64,000 bases of DNA, from positions 3,100,001 to 3,164,000 of the forward strand of contig NZ_CP019236.1 of NCBI RefSeq assembly GCF_001955695.1, given 5' to 3'. This stretch comes from Rhodoferax koreense (GTDB lineage Bacteria; Pseudomonadota; Gammaproteobacteria; Burkholderiales; Burkholderiaceae_C). The notes beneath the pieces are model-generated. The model did not search any database. It saw nothing but the letters and a program-made list of their open reading frames with translations, and was not told the DNA's origin. Shown here one piece after another: positions 36,536 to 44,750 of this stretch. The stretch's first letter is position 1. The number at the start of each line of letters is the position of its first letter. Position numbers and translations under genes: made by a program.

Positions 36536-37034
36536 TGCGGTTCTCCCTGGCCAGAAGCAGGACCGGCGCACGCATGGGCACGAAGATGTCGTCGCCGCCG
36601 CTGGCCGTAAAACTCATGCACACCACGAACTTGGCGGGTGCCTGCAGCACCGTGAGGCCGTGGTGCCAGACATTGCGCGCATAGGTCACGCCCTGGTCGG
36701 GCGCTGCCTCGAAGGCCCGCAGGGTGGCCAGGTCGGGCTCGCCGTCGGCATCGGCGTGGCACACCACCACCAGGAAGCCGCAGCCATTGACCGGCAGGAA
36801 GGTCTGGGTGGAAAACGGATGGCGCTCCAGGGCCTTGAGTTCCAGCGGCAACTGCACCGCCTGGGTGACGGTGGCCACCCAGAGCCTCGGCTCCACCGCC
36901 TCGGACGTGCGATCGAAGGCGGTGGACACCTGGTTGCGCCGTGCACTGCTGGCCAGGGACACGACCTCGCCGAACGGCCGGAAGGCTTCCGGCGTCAGCG
37001 GCTCGATCGGCAGTGGAATGGGAGATGGGGGCAT
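36528..37034 (-). CDS. allA: Ureidoglycolate lyase family protein
   Basis: This is a 168-aa cupin-fold protein of the AllA family, which splits ureidoglycolate to glyoxylate and urea. Recognisable blocks are EPLTPEAFRPFGEVV at the N terminus, LWVATVTQAVQLPLELKALE, RHPFSTQTFLPVNGCGFLVV, and YARNVWHHGLTVLQAPAKFV, where the WHHG is the family hallmark. It is the first gene of a minus-strand operon that continues with the PuuE-like enzyme, an ABC importer and two dehydrogenases. The frame is open upstream, but the ATG at 37034 gives the usual family length. True substrate unproven. Confidence 0.88.
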   Translation of the reverse strand: MPPSPIPLPIEPLTPEAFRPFGEVVSLASSARRNQVSTAFDRTSEAVEPRLWVATVTQAVQLPLELKALERHPFSTQTFLPVNGCGFLVVVCHADADGEPDLATLRAFEAAPDQGVTYARNVWHHGLTVLQAPAKFVVCMSFTASGGDDIFVPMRAPVLLLARENRNA

Positions 37035-37160
37035 CAGCGATCCGGCAAAAAGGGTGGGAACAGGCAAACCAGAAGCATGCCAGTGGTATCCCACTCGTAT
37101 AAGCACAGACCGTACCAGGCCGCATCGCCGTTTTTCCACCGTTCCGAGGAGGTATCGCCC

Positions 37161-37202
37161 CAAAAAGAAACGGGCCGCGCACCAGTAGGATGCCCAGCCC
37201 GT
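37161..37202 (-). terminator. Rho-independent terminator after phnX
   Basis: On the minus strand ACGGGC pairs with GCCCGT around a 30-nt interior that starts TGGGCATCCTACTGG, followed by TTCTTTTT. It begins 28 bp after the phnX stop and separates the phosphonate unit from the AllA-like operon. Stem and interior resemble the terminator at 22502-22536. Confidence 0.65.
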
Positions 37203-37230
37203 ACGCGAATGCCCGTTCTGCGTTTCTGCG

Positions 37231-38049
37231 CTAAGGACGATCTCCGCGCAGCAGCCGGGCTTCGATTTCGCCAAGGACGGGCAGCAGCTCGGCCACGGAA
37301 TCGATCACGTAGTGCGCGCCCGAGGCCTTGAGCTTGGCCGTCGCGCTTTCCCGCAAGGCCTGCTGCTGTGCTGGGCCCAGCGTCTGCCACTCGGCCAGCG
37401 GCAGGCCGACCGCGTTGCCGCTGACCGCCAGGCCGACGGTCCAGGTGCCGGCGTTCAAGCCCTCCTCGATGCCCACGCCGGTGTCGTCCACCTTCACCAC
37501 CGTGCACGGCGGCCAGACGCCGAGGTCGGCGAAGGTCCGGTACATCATCAGCGGCGAAGGCCGGCCGGCGGCGAGGTCGCCGGCGCAGACCAGGTTGTCG
37601 GGCAGATAGCCGCCGCGGGCGGCGATCGGCGTCACGATGTCCATGATCGGTCGGTTGTAGCCGGTGGTGGAGCCGATCTTCAGGCCGCGCGCGCGCAGCG
37701 TGTTCACCACCTCGATCGCGCCGGGAATGAAATCGGCGAAATCGGCGACGACGGCGGCGTTCATCGGCGTGAACACTTCATACAGGTGGTCCACGTCGGC
37801 ATCGGTGAACGGTTGGCCGTGCACCTCGGCCCACTGCGCGGCGATGCGGGGCAGTTGGCCAAGTGCCTGGATGTGGTCCCACTTGGCCATGCCCATCGGG
37901 CCGCGGGCCTCGTCGATGGTGAGTTGCACGCCGAATTGCTCGAACAGCCGCACGAAGGCGCCCATCGGCGCGCAGGAGCCGAAATCGATGATGGTGCCGG
38001 CCCAGTCGAAGACGACGGCGGCGAGTCGGGGGTTGGAAGCGTTTGTCAT
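37231..38049 (-). CDS. phnX: Phosphonoacetaldehyde hydrolase (phosphonatase)
   Basis: PhnX cleaves the C-P bond of phosphonoacetaldehyde to acetaldehyde and phosphate. The 272-aa HAD protein has the diagnostic nucleophile motif FDWAGTIIDFG (Asp15) and the Schiff-base lysine Lys56 in GPMGMAKWDHIQAL; GYLPDNLVCAGDLAAGRPSP and KVDDTGVGIEEGLNAGTWTV supply the remaining HAD motifs. The ATG lies 4 bp after the FAD oxidoreductase stop. It is the last gene of the leftward phosphonate operon. No phnW aminotransferase is present in the window, so phosphonoacetaldehyde probably comes from the neighbouring FAD enzyme or from a distant PhnW. Confidence 0.96.
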   Translation of the reverse strand: MTNASNPRLAAVVFDWAGTIIDFGSCAPMGAFVRLFEQFGVQLTIDEARGPMGMAKWDHIQALGQLPRIAAQWAEVHGQPFTDADVDHLYEVFTPMNAAVVADFADFIPGAIEVVNTLRARGLKIGSTTGYNRPIMDIVTPIAARGGYLPDNLVCAGDLAAGRPSPLMMYRTFADLGVWPPCTVVKVDDTGVGIEEGLNAGTWTVGLAVSGNAVGLPLAEWQTLGPAQQQALRESATAKLKASGAHYVIDSVAELLPVLGEIEARLLRGDRP

Positions 38050-38053
38050 GTTG

Positions 38054-39178
38054 TTACCAGGCGCTGAAGACATCTTCGGCAATGCCGAATGCGGTGCTGG
38101 CACCGGTACCGCTGGTCACGAGCACCAGGCGCGTGGCCTCGTCGGGCCGGTCGATCAGGCAGTCGGTGCTGGCCGAAGAGGGATAGGTGCCGACCCAACG
38201 CTCCGTGACATGCGCCTGCTTGAGCCTGAGGGTGTGCCGCAGGTGCTGCAGGATCAACTCGTCCACGCGCTGGTCGGCGAAAGGTTCGAGCACCGGGCCA
38301 TAGTGGTGCGAATCACCCACCACCAGCGAGCCGTCGGCGCTCTGCACCACGATGAGGTGGATGCCGTGGGCCAGCGACTCGCCCTCCTCCGCTTCCAACT
38401 GCGTACGTAGCGCACCCGCAGTGCGTAGCTTGCTATAACCATGATAGCGCACCAGACTCAGGTCCATCATCACCGAGCCGGGCAGTTCAAAGCCGGGCTC
38501 GGGTTGCACGCGCAGCATCTGCAGCTGGCACAGGCGCAGCTCGTGCGGCGAGAGGCGTTCGGCGAACAGCCCGTTCAGGTCGGTGTTGGTGCAGACGGCC
38601 ACGCGCTCGGCATGCAGCACGGCGCGCGAGGTGCGTACCTTGGGCGTGGCCACCTCCAGCACGGCCTCGCTGAAGCGGAAGGTGACGCCCAGGGCCTCGG
38701 TGAGCCAGCGTGTGAGCTGGCCGATGGCGGTGCGCGACTCGACGCGCATCTCGTGCGGACTGTAGAGCACGCCTTGCGCACCCTGCAGTTGCAGCGCGGG
38801 CGCACGGCTCGCGGCATCGCCCACGTCGAGCAATGCGCAGCCTTCGGCCATCGGCGTCGCCATGAATTCCTCGAGCACGGCCAGCGCCTTGGGCCGGAAG
38901 GCCGTGAGCCAAAGGCCGTGGTGCACCGCGGCGATGCCGGCCTTGGGCGCGACATCGCCCCAGACCTCGCGCGCACGCCGGGCACGGCGCCAGGTGTCGC
39001 CGGCGCCCTGCCCGGTCACGGTGATGAAGCCGAAGTTGCGGATGGAGGCACCGACGCAGGCCGCGTCGCGCTCTACCACGCAGACCTTGAGGCCGCGGCT
39101 GGCGGCGGTGTAGGCATGGGCCAGGCCGACGATGCCGGCACCGACCACGATGAGATCGAAATGTTGAGGGTTCTGCAT
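38054..39178 (-). CDS. FAD-dependent oxidoreductase, phosphonate-associated (TIGR03364 type)
   Basis: This is a 374-aa DAO-fold flavoprotein. The N-terminal dinucleotide motif is DLIVVGAGIVGLAHAYTAAS, followed by the family-specific VGASIRNFGFITVTGQGAGD; the C terminus has VLVTSGTGASTAFGIAEDVF. This group is known from phosphonate operons next to phnX, and members have been reported to oxidise N-methylated (and more slowly free) 2-aminoethylphosphonate to phosphonoacetaldehyde. That activity would feed PhnX, 4 bp downstream, without a transaminase. It follows the HAD phosphatase gene by 21 bp. Confidence 0.88.
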   Translation of the reverse strand: MQNPQHFDLIVVGAGIVGLAHAYTAASRGLKVCVVERDAACVGASIRNFGFITVTGQGAGDTWRRARRAREVWGDVAPKAGIAAVHHGLWLTAFRPKALAVLEEFMATPMAEGCALLDVGDAASRAPALQLQGAQGVLYSPHEMRVESRTAIGQLTRWLTEALGVTFRFSEAVLEVATPKVRTSRAVLHAERVAVCTNTDLNGLFAERLSPHELRLCQLQMLRVQPEPGFELPGSVMMDLSLVRYHGYSKLRTAGALRTQLEAEEGESLAHGIHLIVVQSADGSLVVGDSHHYGPVLEPFADQRVDELILQHLRHTLRLKQAHVTERWVGTYPSSASTDCLIDRPDEATRLVLVTSGTGASTAFGIAEDVFSAW

Positions 39179-39199
39179 GACTGGAATGACCAAGAAAAA

Positions 39200-39901
39200 T
39201 TAGCGCGGCAGCCGCAGCACGGGCCAGCCACGGGCAATGGCCTCGTTTTCGAGCTTGGCATCCGGGTCGACCACCACCGGCTGGCCGACGGCCATCAGCA
39301 GCGGCAGGTCGTTGATCGAATCGCTGTGGAAGCTCGCGCGCGGCAAGGCCGCATCGGCTGCCAGATCGCGACCTTCGAGCCAGGCCTTGAGCCGCGACAC
39401 CTTGCCTTCGCGCATGTTCAGCGTGCCGGTGGTGGCACCCGCGAAACACCCGTCGTCGCGCAGCCGCAGCTCCGTGGCGATCAGGTGCTCGAAGCCGAGT
39501 TCGGCTGCGGTGAGTTCCACCAGGAAGCGGCTGGTGGCCGTGGTCAACACCAGCAGGTCGCCGCGCGCGCGGTACTGCTGCACCAGCGCCACGGCCGAGG
39601 CCGGGATGCGCGGGCGGATCACCTCGGCCATGAAGGCCTCGCGCAACGGCTGCCATTCGGCCGGCGTCCGGCCGACCAGCGTGCTGGCGAAGAATTCGCA
39701 GAATTCGCCCGGCGCGGCCTCTCCTGCGTGGTAGCGCCGGTCCATCTCGGCATTGCGCACGGCGAAGTCGGCGCCGGCCAGCCCGCGCGCCACGAGGAAC
39801 TCCCCCCACAACACCTCGGAATCGCCGGTGAGCAAGGTGTTGTCGAGGTCGAACAGCGCAAGGCGCGGCAAGGTGGCGGTGGAGGAATGCATCGTGCTCA
39901 T
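39200..39901 (-). CDS. HAD-superfamily phosphatase (SerB-like, subfamily IB)
   Basis: This is a 233-aa HAD hydrolase: catalytic motif LALFDLDNTLLTGDSEVLWG (DxDNT), motif II in LLVLTTATSRFLVE, and motif IV FHSDSINDLPLL followed by AVGQPVVVDPDAKL. It belongs to the subfamily IB phosphatases related to phosphoserine phosphatase. The start overlaps the permease stop (ATGA), so it is firmly in the phosphonate operon. A role is not obvious: it could release phosphate from a phosphorylated breakdown product or act on an unrelated phosphomonoester. Confidence 0.88.
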   Translation of the reverse strand: MSTMHSSTATLPRLALFDLDNTLLTGDSEVLWGEFLVARGLAGADFAVRNAEMDRRYHAGEAAPGEFCEFFASTLVGRTPAEWQPLREAFMAEVIRPRIPASAVALVQQYRARGDLLVLTTATSRFLVELTAAELGFEHLIATELRLRDDGCFAGATTGTLNMREGKVSRLKAWLEGRDLAADAALPRASFHSDSINDLPLLMAVGQPVVVDPDAKLENEAIARGWPVLRLPR

Positions 39902-41646
39902 CGGGACGGGTTGCGCCAGCGTTGCGTGCGCCGTTCGACGAACTTGCCCAGCGCCATGTAGAGCAGCGTCACGACCAGGGAGGTACCGGCGATCAACACC
40001 GCCATGGCCGCGGCCGGGCCGGTGTCGCCGGCTTCGTCGAGGTTCAGGATGGCCACCGAGGCCAGCTTGGTGTCGGGCGAATACAGGAACACCACGGCCG
40101 AGATCGTGGTCATGGCGTTGATGAAGAAGTAGCGCGACACGTCGAGCAGCGTGGGCAGGCAGATCGGCAGCGTGACCCGCCAGAAGGTCTTGTAGAACGG
40201 GACCTTCAGCGAGGCCGACACCGATTCGAACTCCGGGTCGATGGCCTTGAGCGCGGTGACCATGGTCAGGTGACCGGTGGTGTAGAAGTGGATGATGGTG
40301 CAAAGCACCAGGATCGCCAGGGTCTGGTACATACCGTTGAGCGGATTGGCCGGCGCGTTGAAGAAGAAGATGTAGCCCAGGCCCAGCACCAGGCCGGGCA
40401 CGGCCATCGGCAACATGGCCATCAGGCGGATCAGCGGCCGCACCCCGGCCAGGCCATGCGTCTTCTCCAGCAGATAGGCGCCGATGAACACCACTACCGT
40501 GCCGATCACCGCGGTGCAGGCCGCGAGTTTCAGGCTGTTGACCATGGCCGCGCCGAGTTCCGCATCGACCAGACCCGACACGTAGTGCGCAAGGCTCGGC
40601 GTGAGGTTGTAGGGCCACATCCTGGCGAACGAAGCGAACACCGCCATGCCGAACATGGCCAGCATCAGCGCCACGATGACGAGGCAATAGGCCGTCATTC
40701 CGGCATCGAAGCGGCGCGAGGGCCGGGGTTGCAGGGCCACGGCGCGGGCCGACAGGGCCGACACCTGCCGGCGCTGCACGAAGTAGTCGATGGCGAAGGT
40801 GAGTGCCGCCGGCGTCAGCAGGAACAGCGCCACCACCGCGCCGCGCTGGAAGTCCTGCTGGCCGATCACGAGCTTGAACACGTCGGTGGCCAGCACATTG
40901 AAGTTGCCCCCAACCACCTTGGGAATGCCGAAGTCCGTCATCACCAGGGTGAAGCTCACCAGGGCGGCCGAAATCAGCCCGTATTTCGCACCGGGCAGCG
41001 TGATGGTGAAGAACTTGCGCAGTGTGCTTGTGCCCAGCGCGTCGGCGGCTTCGTAGAGCCGCGCGTCGGCCAGCGTGAGTGCGGTGACCAGGATCATCAG
41101 CACATGCGGGAAGACCGCGAAGCATTCGGCCAGCACAATGCCGGAAGCACCATAGATGCCGTCGAAGCCCAGGCCCAGCCACAGCGACTTGGCCATGCCC
41201 TGGTTGCCGAACCAGTAGATCAGCGAGATGGCGGACAGCAGCGAGGGCGCCAGCAGCGGCAGCAGCGTGACCGTGCGAAACAGCGGCTTGAAGGGCATGC
41301 AGCTGCGCGTGAGCGCATAGGCGAAGGTGAAGGCCAGCGGCACCACGATGGCCGTCGTCAACAGCGAGACCCAGGTGCTGTGCCACAGGCTTTGCAGCAG
41401 CGCGGGCGAGGCCAGGTAGGCGGCGAAGGCGCTGTGGCCTGCCGCGCCTTCGGGCGCCTCCAGCGCCTTGGACAGGATGGCCAGCAGCGGCGCCACCAGG
41501 CCGATCGCCAACAGCGCCACCGTGCCGAGCAGCGCCCGGTTGGCCAGCCGGTCGACCCAGTGCACGCGCTGCTTCAGCGCCGGCGCAACGACGGCGGGGG
41601 CGGCCGTGGCGGAAGGCCCGGCGTGGGTCGCGGCGGCCAAGCTCAT
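39898..41646 (-). CDS. 2-aminoethylphosphonate-type ABC transporter, fused permease
   Basis: This is a 582-aa permease made of two BPD_transp_1 halves, about twelve helices. EAA loops are in LYEAADALGTSTLRKFFTIT (first half) and DPEFESVSASLKVPFYKTFW (second half). This FbpB-like fusion is the permease of the PhnS2-T2-U2 type importer found in Burkholderiales phosphonate loci (TIGR03262-like). Its start overlaps the ATPase stop by four bases. A single fused permease distinguishes it from the enteric PhnSTUV system, which has two. Confidence 0.9.
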   Translation of the reverse strand: MSLAAATHAGPSATAAPAVVAPALKQRVHWVDRLANRALLGTVALLAIGLVAPLLAILSKALEAPEGAAGHSAFAAYLASPALLQSLWHSTWVSLLTTAIVVPLAFTFAYALTRSCMPFKPLFRTVTLLPLLAPSLLSAISLIYWFGNQGMAKSLWLGLGFDGIYGASGIVLAECFAVFPHVLMILVTALTLADARLYEAADALGTSTLRKFFTITLPGAKYGLISAALVSFTLVMTDFGIPKVVGGNFNVLATDVFKLVIGQQDFQRGAVVALFLLTPAALTFAIDYFVQRRQVSALSARAVALQPRPSRRFDAGMTAYCLVIVALMLAMFGMAVFASFARMWPYNLTPSLAHYVSGLVDAELGAAMVNSLKLAACTAVIGTVVVFIGAYLLEKTHGLAGVRPLIRLMAMLPMAVPGLVLGLGYIFFFNAPANPLNGMYQTLAILVLCTIIHFYTTGHLTMVTALKAIDPEFESVSASLKVPFYKTFWRVTLPICLPTLLDVSRYFFINAMTTISAVVFLYSPDTKLASVAILNLDEAGDTGPAAAMAVLIAGTSLVVTLLYMALGKFVERRTQRWRNPSR

Positions 41647-42755
41647 GCGGCCACCGGAAACACGCGCAACCGATCGGCACGCAGGGCGAACGACACCGCG
41701 GCGCCTTCGGCCACCCCGAATTCGTCCATCTGGTTCAGCGAATACTGCAGTTGCACGGGCTGACCGGGCAAGCCGTCGACGTCGACCTCGGCCAGGCAAT
41801 TGCCGCCGAGGAACTCGATGTGGCGCACCGTGCCCGAGCAGCGCATCGGGTCGTCCTCGCGCAGCGGGCCGATCACCCGGTCTTCGGGCCGCAGGTACAA
41901 GGCCACCTCTCGGCCGGGCCGGAAGTCGGCGCCACCGGCCGGCGGGCACCGCAGCCTCTTGTCGCCGCAGCGGAACCAGTGATCGCCCTCGGCGACCGCG
42001 CTCAACCGGTTCACCTTGCCCACGAAATCGGCGACGAAGGGGGAAGCCGGCTCGCGGTACACCTCGAGCGGCGTGCCGACCTGCTCGATGACGCCGTGGT
42101 TCATCACCACGATGCGGTCGGCCACCGACAAGGCCTCCTCCTGGTCGTGCGTGACCATGATGGTGGTCACCCCAAGCTCGCGCTGCAGCGCGCGGATCTC
42201 GTTGCGCAGGTGCACGCGCACGATCGCGTCCAGCGCGGACAGCGGTTCATCGAGCAGCAGCAGGCCGGGCGACGTAGCCAGCGCCCGCGCCAGCGCGATG
42301 CGCTGCTGCTGCCCACCGGAGAGCTGCGCCGGGTACTTGACGCCGCTGCCCGGCAGGCCGACGAGCTTCAACAGCTCCTCGACACGGGCCGCGATTTCCG
42401 CCCTGGGCCGCTTGCGGTTCACCAGCCCATAGGCCACGTTCTGCGCCACGGTGAGATTGGGGAACAGCGCGTAGGACTGGAACATGATGCCGTAGTCGCG
42501 CCCGGCGGGCGGCTCGACCGAGATGTCGCGCCCGGCCTGCACGATGCGCCCGGCCGTCTGGGTCTCCAGGCCGGCGACGATGCGCAGCAGCGTGGTCTTG
42601 CCGCAGCCCGAGGGGCCGAGGAAACACACGAACTCGCCGCGCCGGATCGACAGCTCGATGTTCTCCAGCGCGGTGAAGCTGCCGAAGCTTTTCCGAATGC
42701 CCGACAGCTGCAGGTACCCGTCGGCCTGGGAATCGGGTGGGGCAATCCTGACCAT
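41643..42755 (-). CDS. phnT: 2-aminoethylphosphonate-type ABC transporter ATP-binding protein
   Basis: This is a 370-aa PotA/FbpC-type ATPase: Walker A LGPSGCGKTTLLRIVAGLET, Q-loop MFQSYALFPNLTVAQN, signature [15 protein letters not shown], Walker B LLLLDEPLSALDAIV, H-loop MVTHDQEEAL. A C-terminal TOBE/OB region follows (LYLRPEDRVIGPL and HIEFLGGNCLAEVDV). It sits 15 bp after the binding-protein gene and overlaps the permease. Assignment to phosphonate rather than iron or polyamine import comes from the operon. Confidence 0.9.
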   Translation of the reverse strand: MVRIAPPDSQADGYLQLSGIRKSFGSFTALENIELSIRRGEFVCFLGPSGCGKTTLLRIVAGLETQTAGRIVQAGRDISVEPPAGRDYGIMFQSYALFPNLTVAQNVAYGLVNRKRPRAEIAARVEELLKLVGLPGSGVKYPAQLSGGQQQRIALARALATSPGLLLLDEPLSALDAIVRVHLRNEIRALQRELGVTTIMVTHDQEEALSVADRIVVMNHGVIEQVGTPLEVYREPASPFVADFVGKVNRLSAVAEGDHWFRCGDKRLRCPPAGGADFRPGREVALYLRPEDRVIGPLREDDPMRCSGTVRHIEFLGGNCLAEVDVDGLPGQPVQLQYSLNQMDEFGVAEGAAVSFALRADRLRVFPVAA

Positions 42756-42770
42756 GGCAGCGTCCGAGCC

Positions 42771-43817
42771 TTACTTCTTCTCGGACTTGGCGTCGTACCG
42801 CTTGGACCATTCGGCCAGCGTTTCGGCACGGCTCGCGGCGGCCTTGTCGAAGTCGAGCTTGATCAGGCGCGACTCGTAGTCGTCGGGAATGTTGGCCAGC
42901 TTGGGCGCGACGCCAGGCATGGCGGTGATGGCGAAGCCCTTGCCGTAGAGGATCATCGCGTCTTTCGACGAAGCGAAGTCGGCCAGCTTCTTGGCGGCTT
43001 CGAACTTCTTGGTGTCCTTGTAGATGGCGAAGCCTTCCAGGTCCCAGCCCAGGCCTTCCTTCGGGAACACCAGCTCGATCGGCGCGCCCTTGGTCTTGTT
43101 CACGTGGGCGCGGTATTCGAACGAGATGCCGGCCACGTATTCACCGGCGGAGGCCATGGTGCAGGGCTTGGAGCCGGAATGCGTGTACTGGCCAATGTTC
43201 TCGTGCAGCGCGTCCATGAACTTCCAGCCACCGCCACTCCTACCCCCTTTTTCCGCGTTGTCGCCCCACAGCTGCAGCCAGGACACGACGTCGAGGTAGC
43301 CCGTGCCGGACGACGCCGGATTCGGCATCACCACCTGGCCCTTGTAGATGGGGTTCGTCAGGTCTTTCCAGCTGGTGGGAACCGGCAGGTTCTTCTTCTT
43401 GGCTTCGATGGTGTTGAAACACACCACGGCACCGAACACGTCCATGCCCCACCAGGCCGGCGGGCTCGCCTTGTCGCGGTACTGCGGCATGATGCCGTCC
43501 AGGTTCAGCGGCGCATACGGCTGCAGCATGCCTTCCTTCTTGAACAATGCCAGGCTGGTGGCGGCCACGCCCCAGATCGCATCGGCCTGCGGGTTGGCTT
43601 TTTCGGCCAGCAGCTTGGCGGTGATGACGCCGGTGGAGTCACGCACCCACTTGATTTCCACGTTTGGCTCGACCTTGTTGAAGGCTTCCTGATAAGCCTT
43701 GAGCTGATCCGTCTCAAGCGCGGTGTAGACCGTGAGCTGCGTCTTCTGTGCATAAGCCGCGCCGACGGCACCGACCAGACCGAAGACACCGGTCAACATG
43801 GGTTTCCAGAATTTCAT
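42771..43817 (-). CDS. phnS: 2-aminoethylphosphonate-type ABC transporter substrate-binding protein
   Basis: This is a 348-aa periplasmic binding protein with a signal peptide (MKFWKPMLTGVFGLVGAVGA, then AYAQ) and the family 1/FbpA-like fold: LTVYTALETDQLKAYQEAF, PQADAIWGVAATSLALFKKE and ENIGQYTHSGSKPCTMASAG. The last block resembles PhnS2-type 2-aminoethylphosphonate binders. It is the first gene of the leftward operon, facing the GntR regulator across a 158-bp control region. A Gly-rich stretch (KGGRSGGGWKF) lies near residue 200. Ligand assigned by context. Confidence 0.9.
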   Translation of the reverse strand: MKFWKPMLTGVFGLVGAVGAAYAQKTQLTVYTALETDQLKAYQEAFNKVEPNVEIKWVRDSTGVITAKLLAEKANPQADAIWGVAATSLALFKKEGMLQPYAPLNLDGIMPQYRDKASPPAWWGMDVFGAVVCFNTIEAKKKNLPVPTSWKDLTNPIYKGQVVMPNPASSGTGYLDVVSWLQLWGDNAEKGGRSGGGWKFMDALHENIGQYTHSGSKPCTMASAGEYVAGISFEYRAHVNKTKGAPIELVFPKEGLGWDLEGFAIYKDTKKFEAAKKLADFASSKDAMILYGKGFAITAMPGVAPKLANIPDDYESRLIKLDFDKAAASRAETLAEWSKRYDAKSEKK

Positions 43818-43861
43818 GGGAAGGTTCCTCGTGCAAAAAAGGCAGACTGTGATCAAGACCT

Positions 43862-43879
43862 ATGTCATCCTGATGACAT
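43862..43879. promoter_or_regulatory. Inverted repeat, candidate operator of the phosphonate regulator
   Basis: ATGTCATC-CT-GATGACAT has perfect 8-bp arms and a 2-bp centre. It lies in the 158-bp region between the divergent phnS-like gene and the GntR gene, 45 bp upstream of the phnS start. FCD-type GntR proteins bind short palindromes of this size. Two weaker repeats, CTGT-N5-ACAG (43916-43928) and TTGT-N9-ACAA (43930-43946), are nearer the GntR gene. Confidence 0.6.
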
Positions 43880-43975
43880 CCGGCGCTTGCAAAATCAATG
43901 CCAATATTCACCACTCTGTATTTCACAGTTTGTAAATCGTAGACAATCTCCAATAGACCGACTACGATTCAGCCC

Positions 43976-44746
43976 ATGGCCACGACGATGCACGACCCGA
44001 AGACCGAGGCACCCAGGAGTGCAAGCCACTCCGCGATCGCACTGCTTCAGCGCAGTTCGCTCGCGAGTTTGGTGCAGACCGAGATCGAACGCCTGATTCT
44101 GGACGGCGAATTGGCCTCTGGCGCCAAGCTCACCGAATCCACCCTCGCCGACCGGCTCGGCGTTTCGCGCGGCCCGGTGCGCGAGGCCTTCCGCATGCTC
44201 GAGGAAGCCGGCCTGGTGCGCACCGAAAAGAACCGCGGCGTGTTCGTGCGCGACGTGCCGATCGAGGAGGCCCTCGAGATCTTCGAGCTGCGCGCGGCGA
44301 TGGACCAATACGTCGGTCGCAAGCTCGCGCAGACCATCAGCCCGGCCGAAGTCAAGTCGTTGCGCCAGTTCGTCGAATCCATGGAACAGGCCGCCAAGGC
44401 TGGCGATGCCCAGGCCTACCACCGGCTCAACCTCGACTTCCATGACCGGCTGCTTGCCCTTACCGGCAATGCCAAGTTCACCGCCACCTACCGCAAGCTG
44501 GTCAACGAGCTTTCGCTGTTTCGCCGGCAGAACCTCACCGGGGAATCGATGACCGTGTATTCGCGCGAACACCGCCAGATCGTCAAGGCGATCGCCGCGC
44601 GCGACGCCGATGCCGCGGGCCTGGCGATGTTCCAGCACGTCATGAACAGCCGGGAGCGCACGCTGCAGAACCATCGGCAGCGTCAGGCCGCGGGCCGCCC
44701 CGCGAATGCGGCCAGTTCCACGTCACTTGAAAACACCCACGCCTGA
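43976..44746 (+). CDS. phnR: GntR-family (FCD) regulator of phosphonate utilisation
   Basis: This is a 256-aa regulator: winged helix-turn-helix SLASLVQTEIERLILDGELA, then ESTLADRLGVSRGPVREAFR and MLEEAGLVRTEKNRGVFVRD, and a C-terminal FCD domain with ELRAAMDQYVGRKL, NLDFHDRLLALTGN and SREHRQIVKAIAARD. It matches the PhnR type found in Burkholderiales phosphonate clusters (TIGR03338-like). It diverges from the transporter operon and is followed 4 bp later by the HD-domain gene, so it probably controls both arms through the shared palindrome. Whether it is an activator or a repressor cannot be read. Confidence 0.88.
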   Translation: MATTMHDPKTEAPRSASHSAIALLQRSSLASLVQTEIERLILDGELASGAKLTESTLADRLGVSRGPVREAFRMLEEAGLVRTEKNRGVFVRDVPIEEALEIFELRAAMDQYVGRKLAQTISPAEVKSLRQFVESMEQAAKAGDAQAYHRLNLDFHDRLLALTGNAKFTATYRKLVNELSLFRRQNLTGESMTVYSREHRQIVKAIAARDADAAGLAMFQHVMNSRERTLQNHRQRQAAGRPANAASSTSLENTHA

Positions 44747-44750
44747 GCCC

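Noticed and set aside
38054..39178. FAD protein as glycine oxidase or D-amino acid dehydrogenase
   Set aside because: The DAO fold allows this, but the VGASIRNFGF...GQGAGD block and direct coupling to phnX fit the phosphonate-associated group better.
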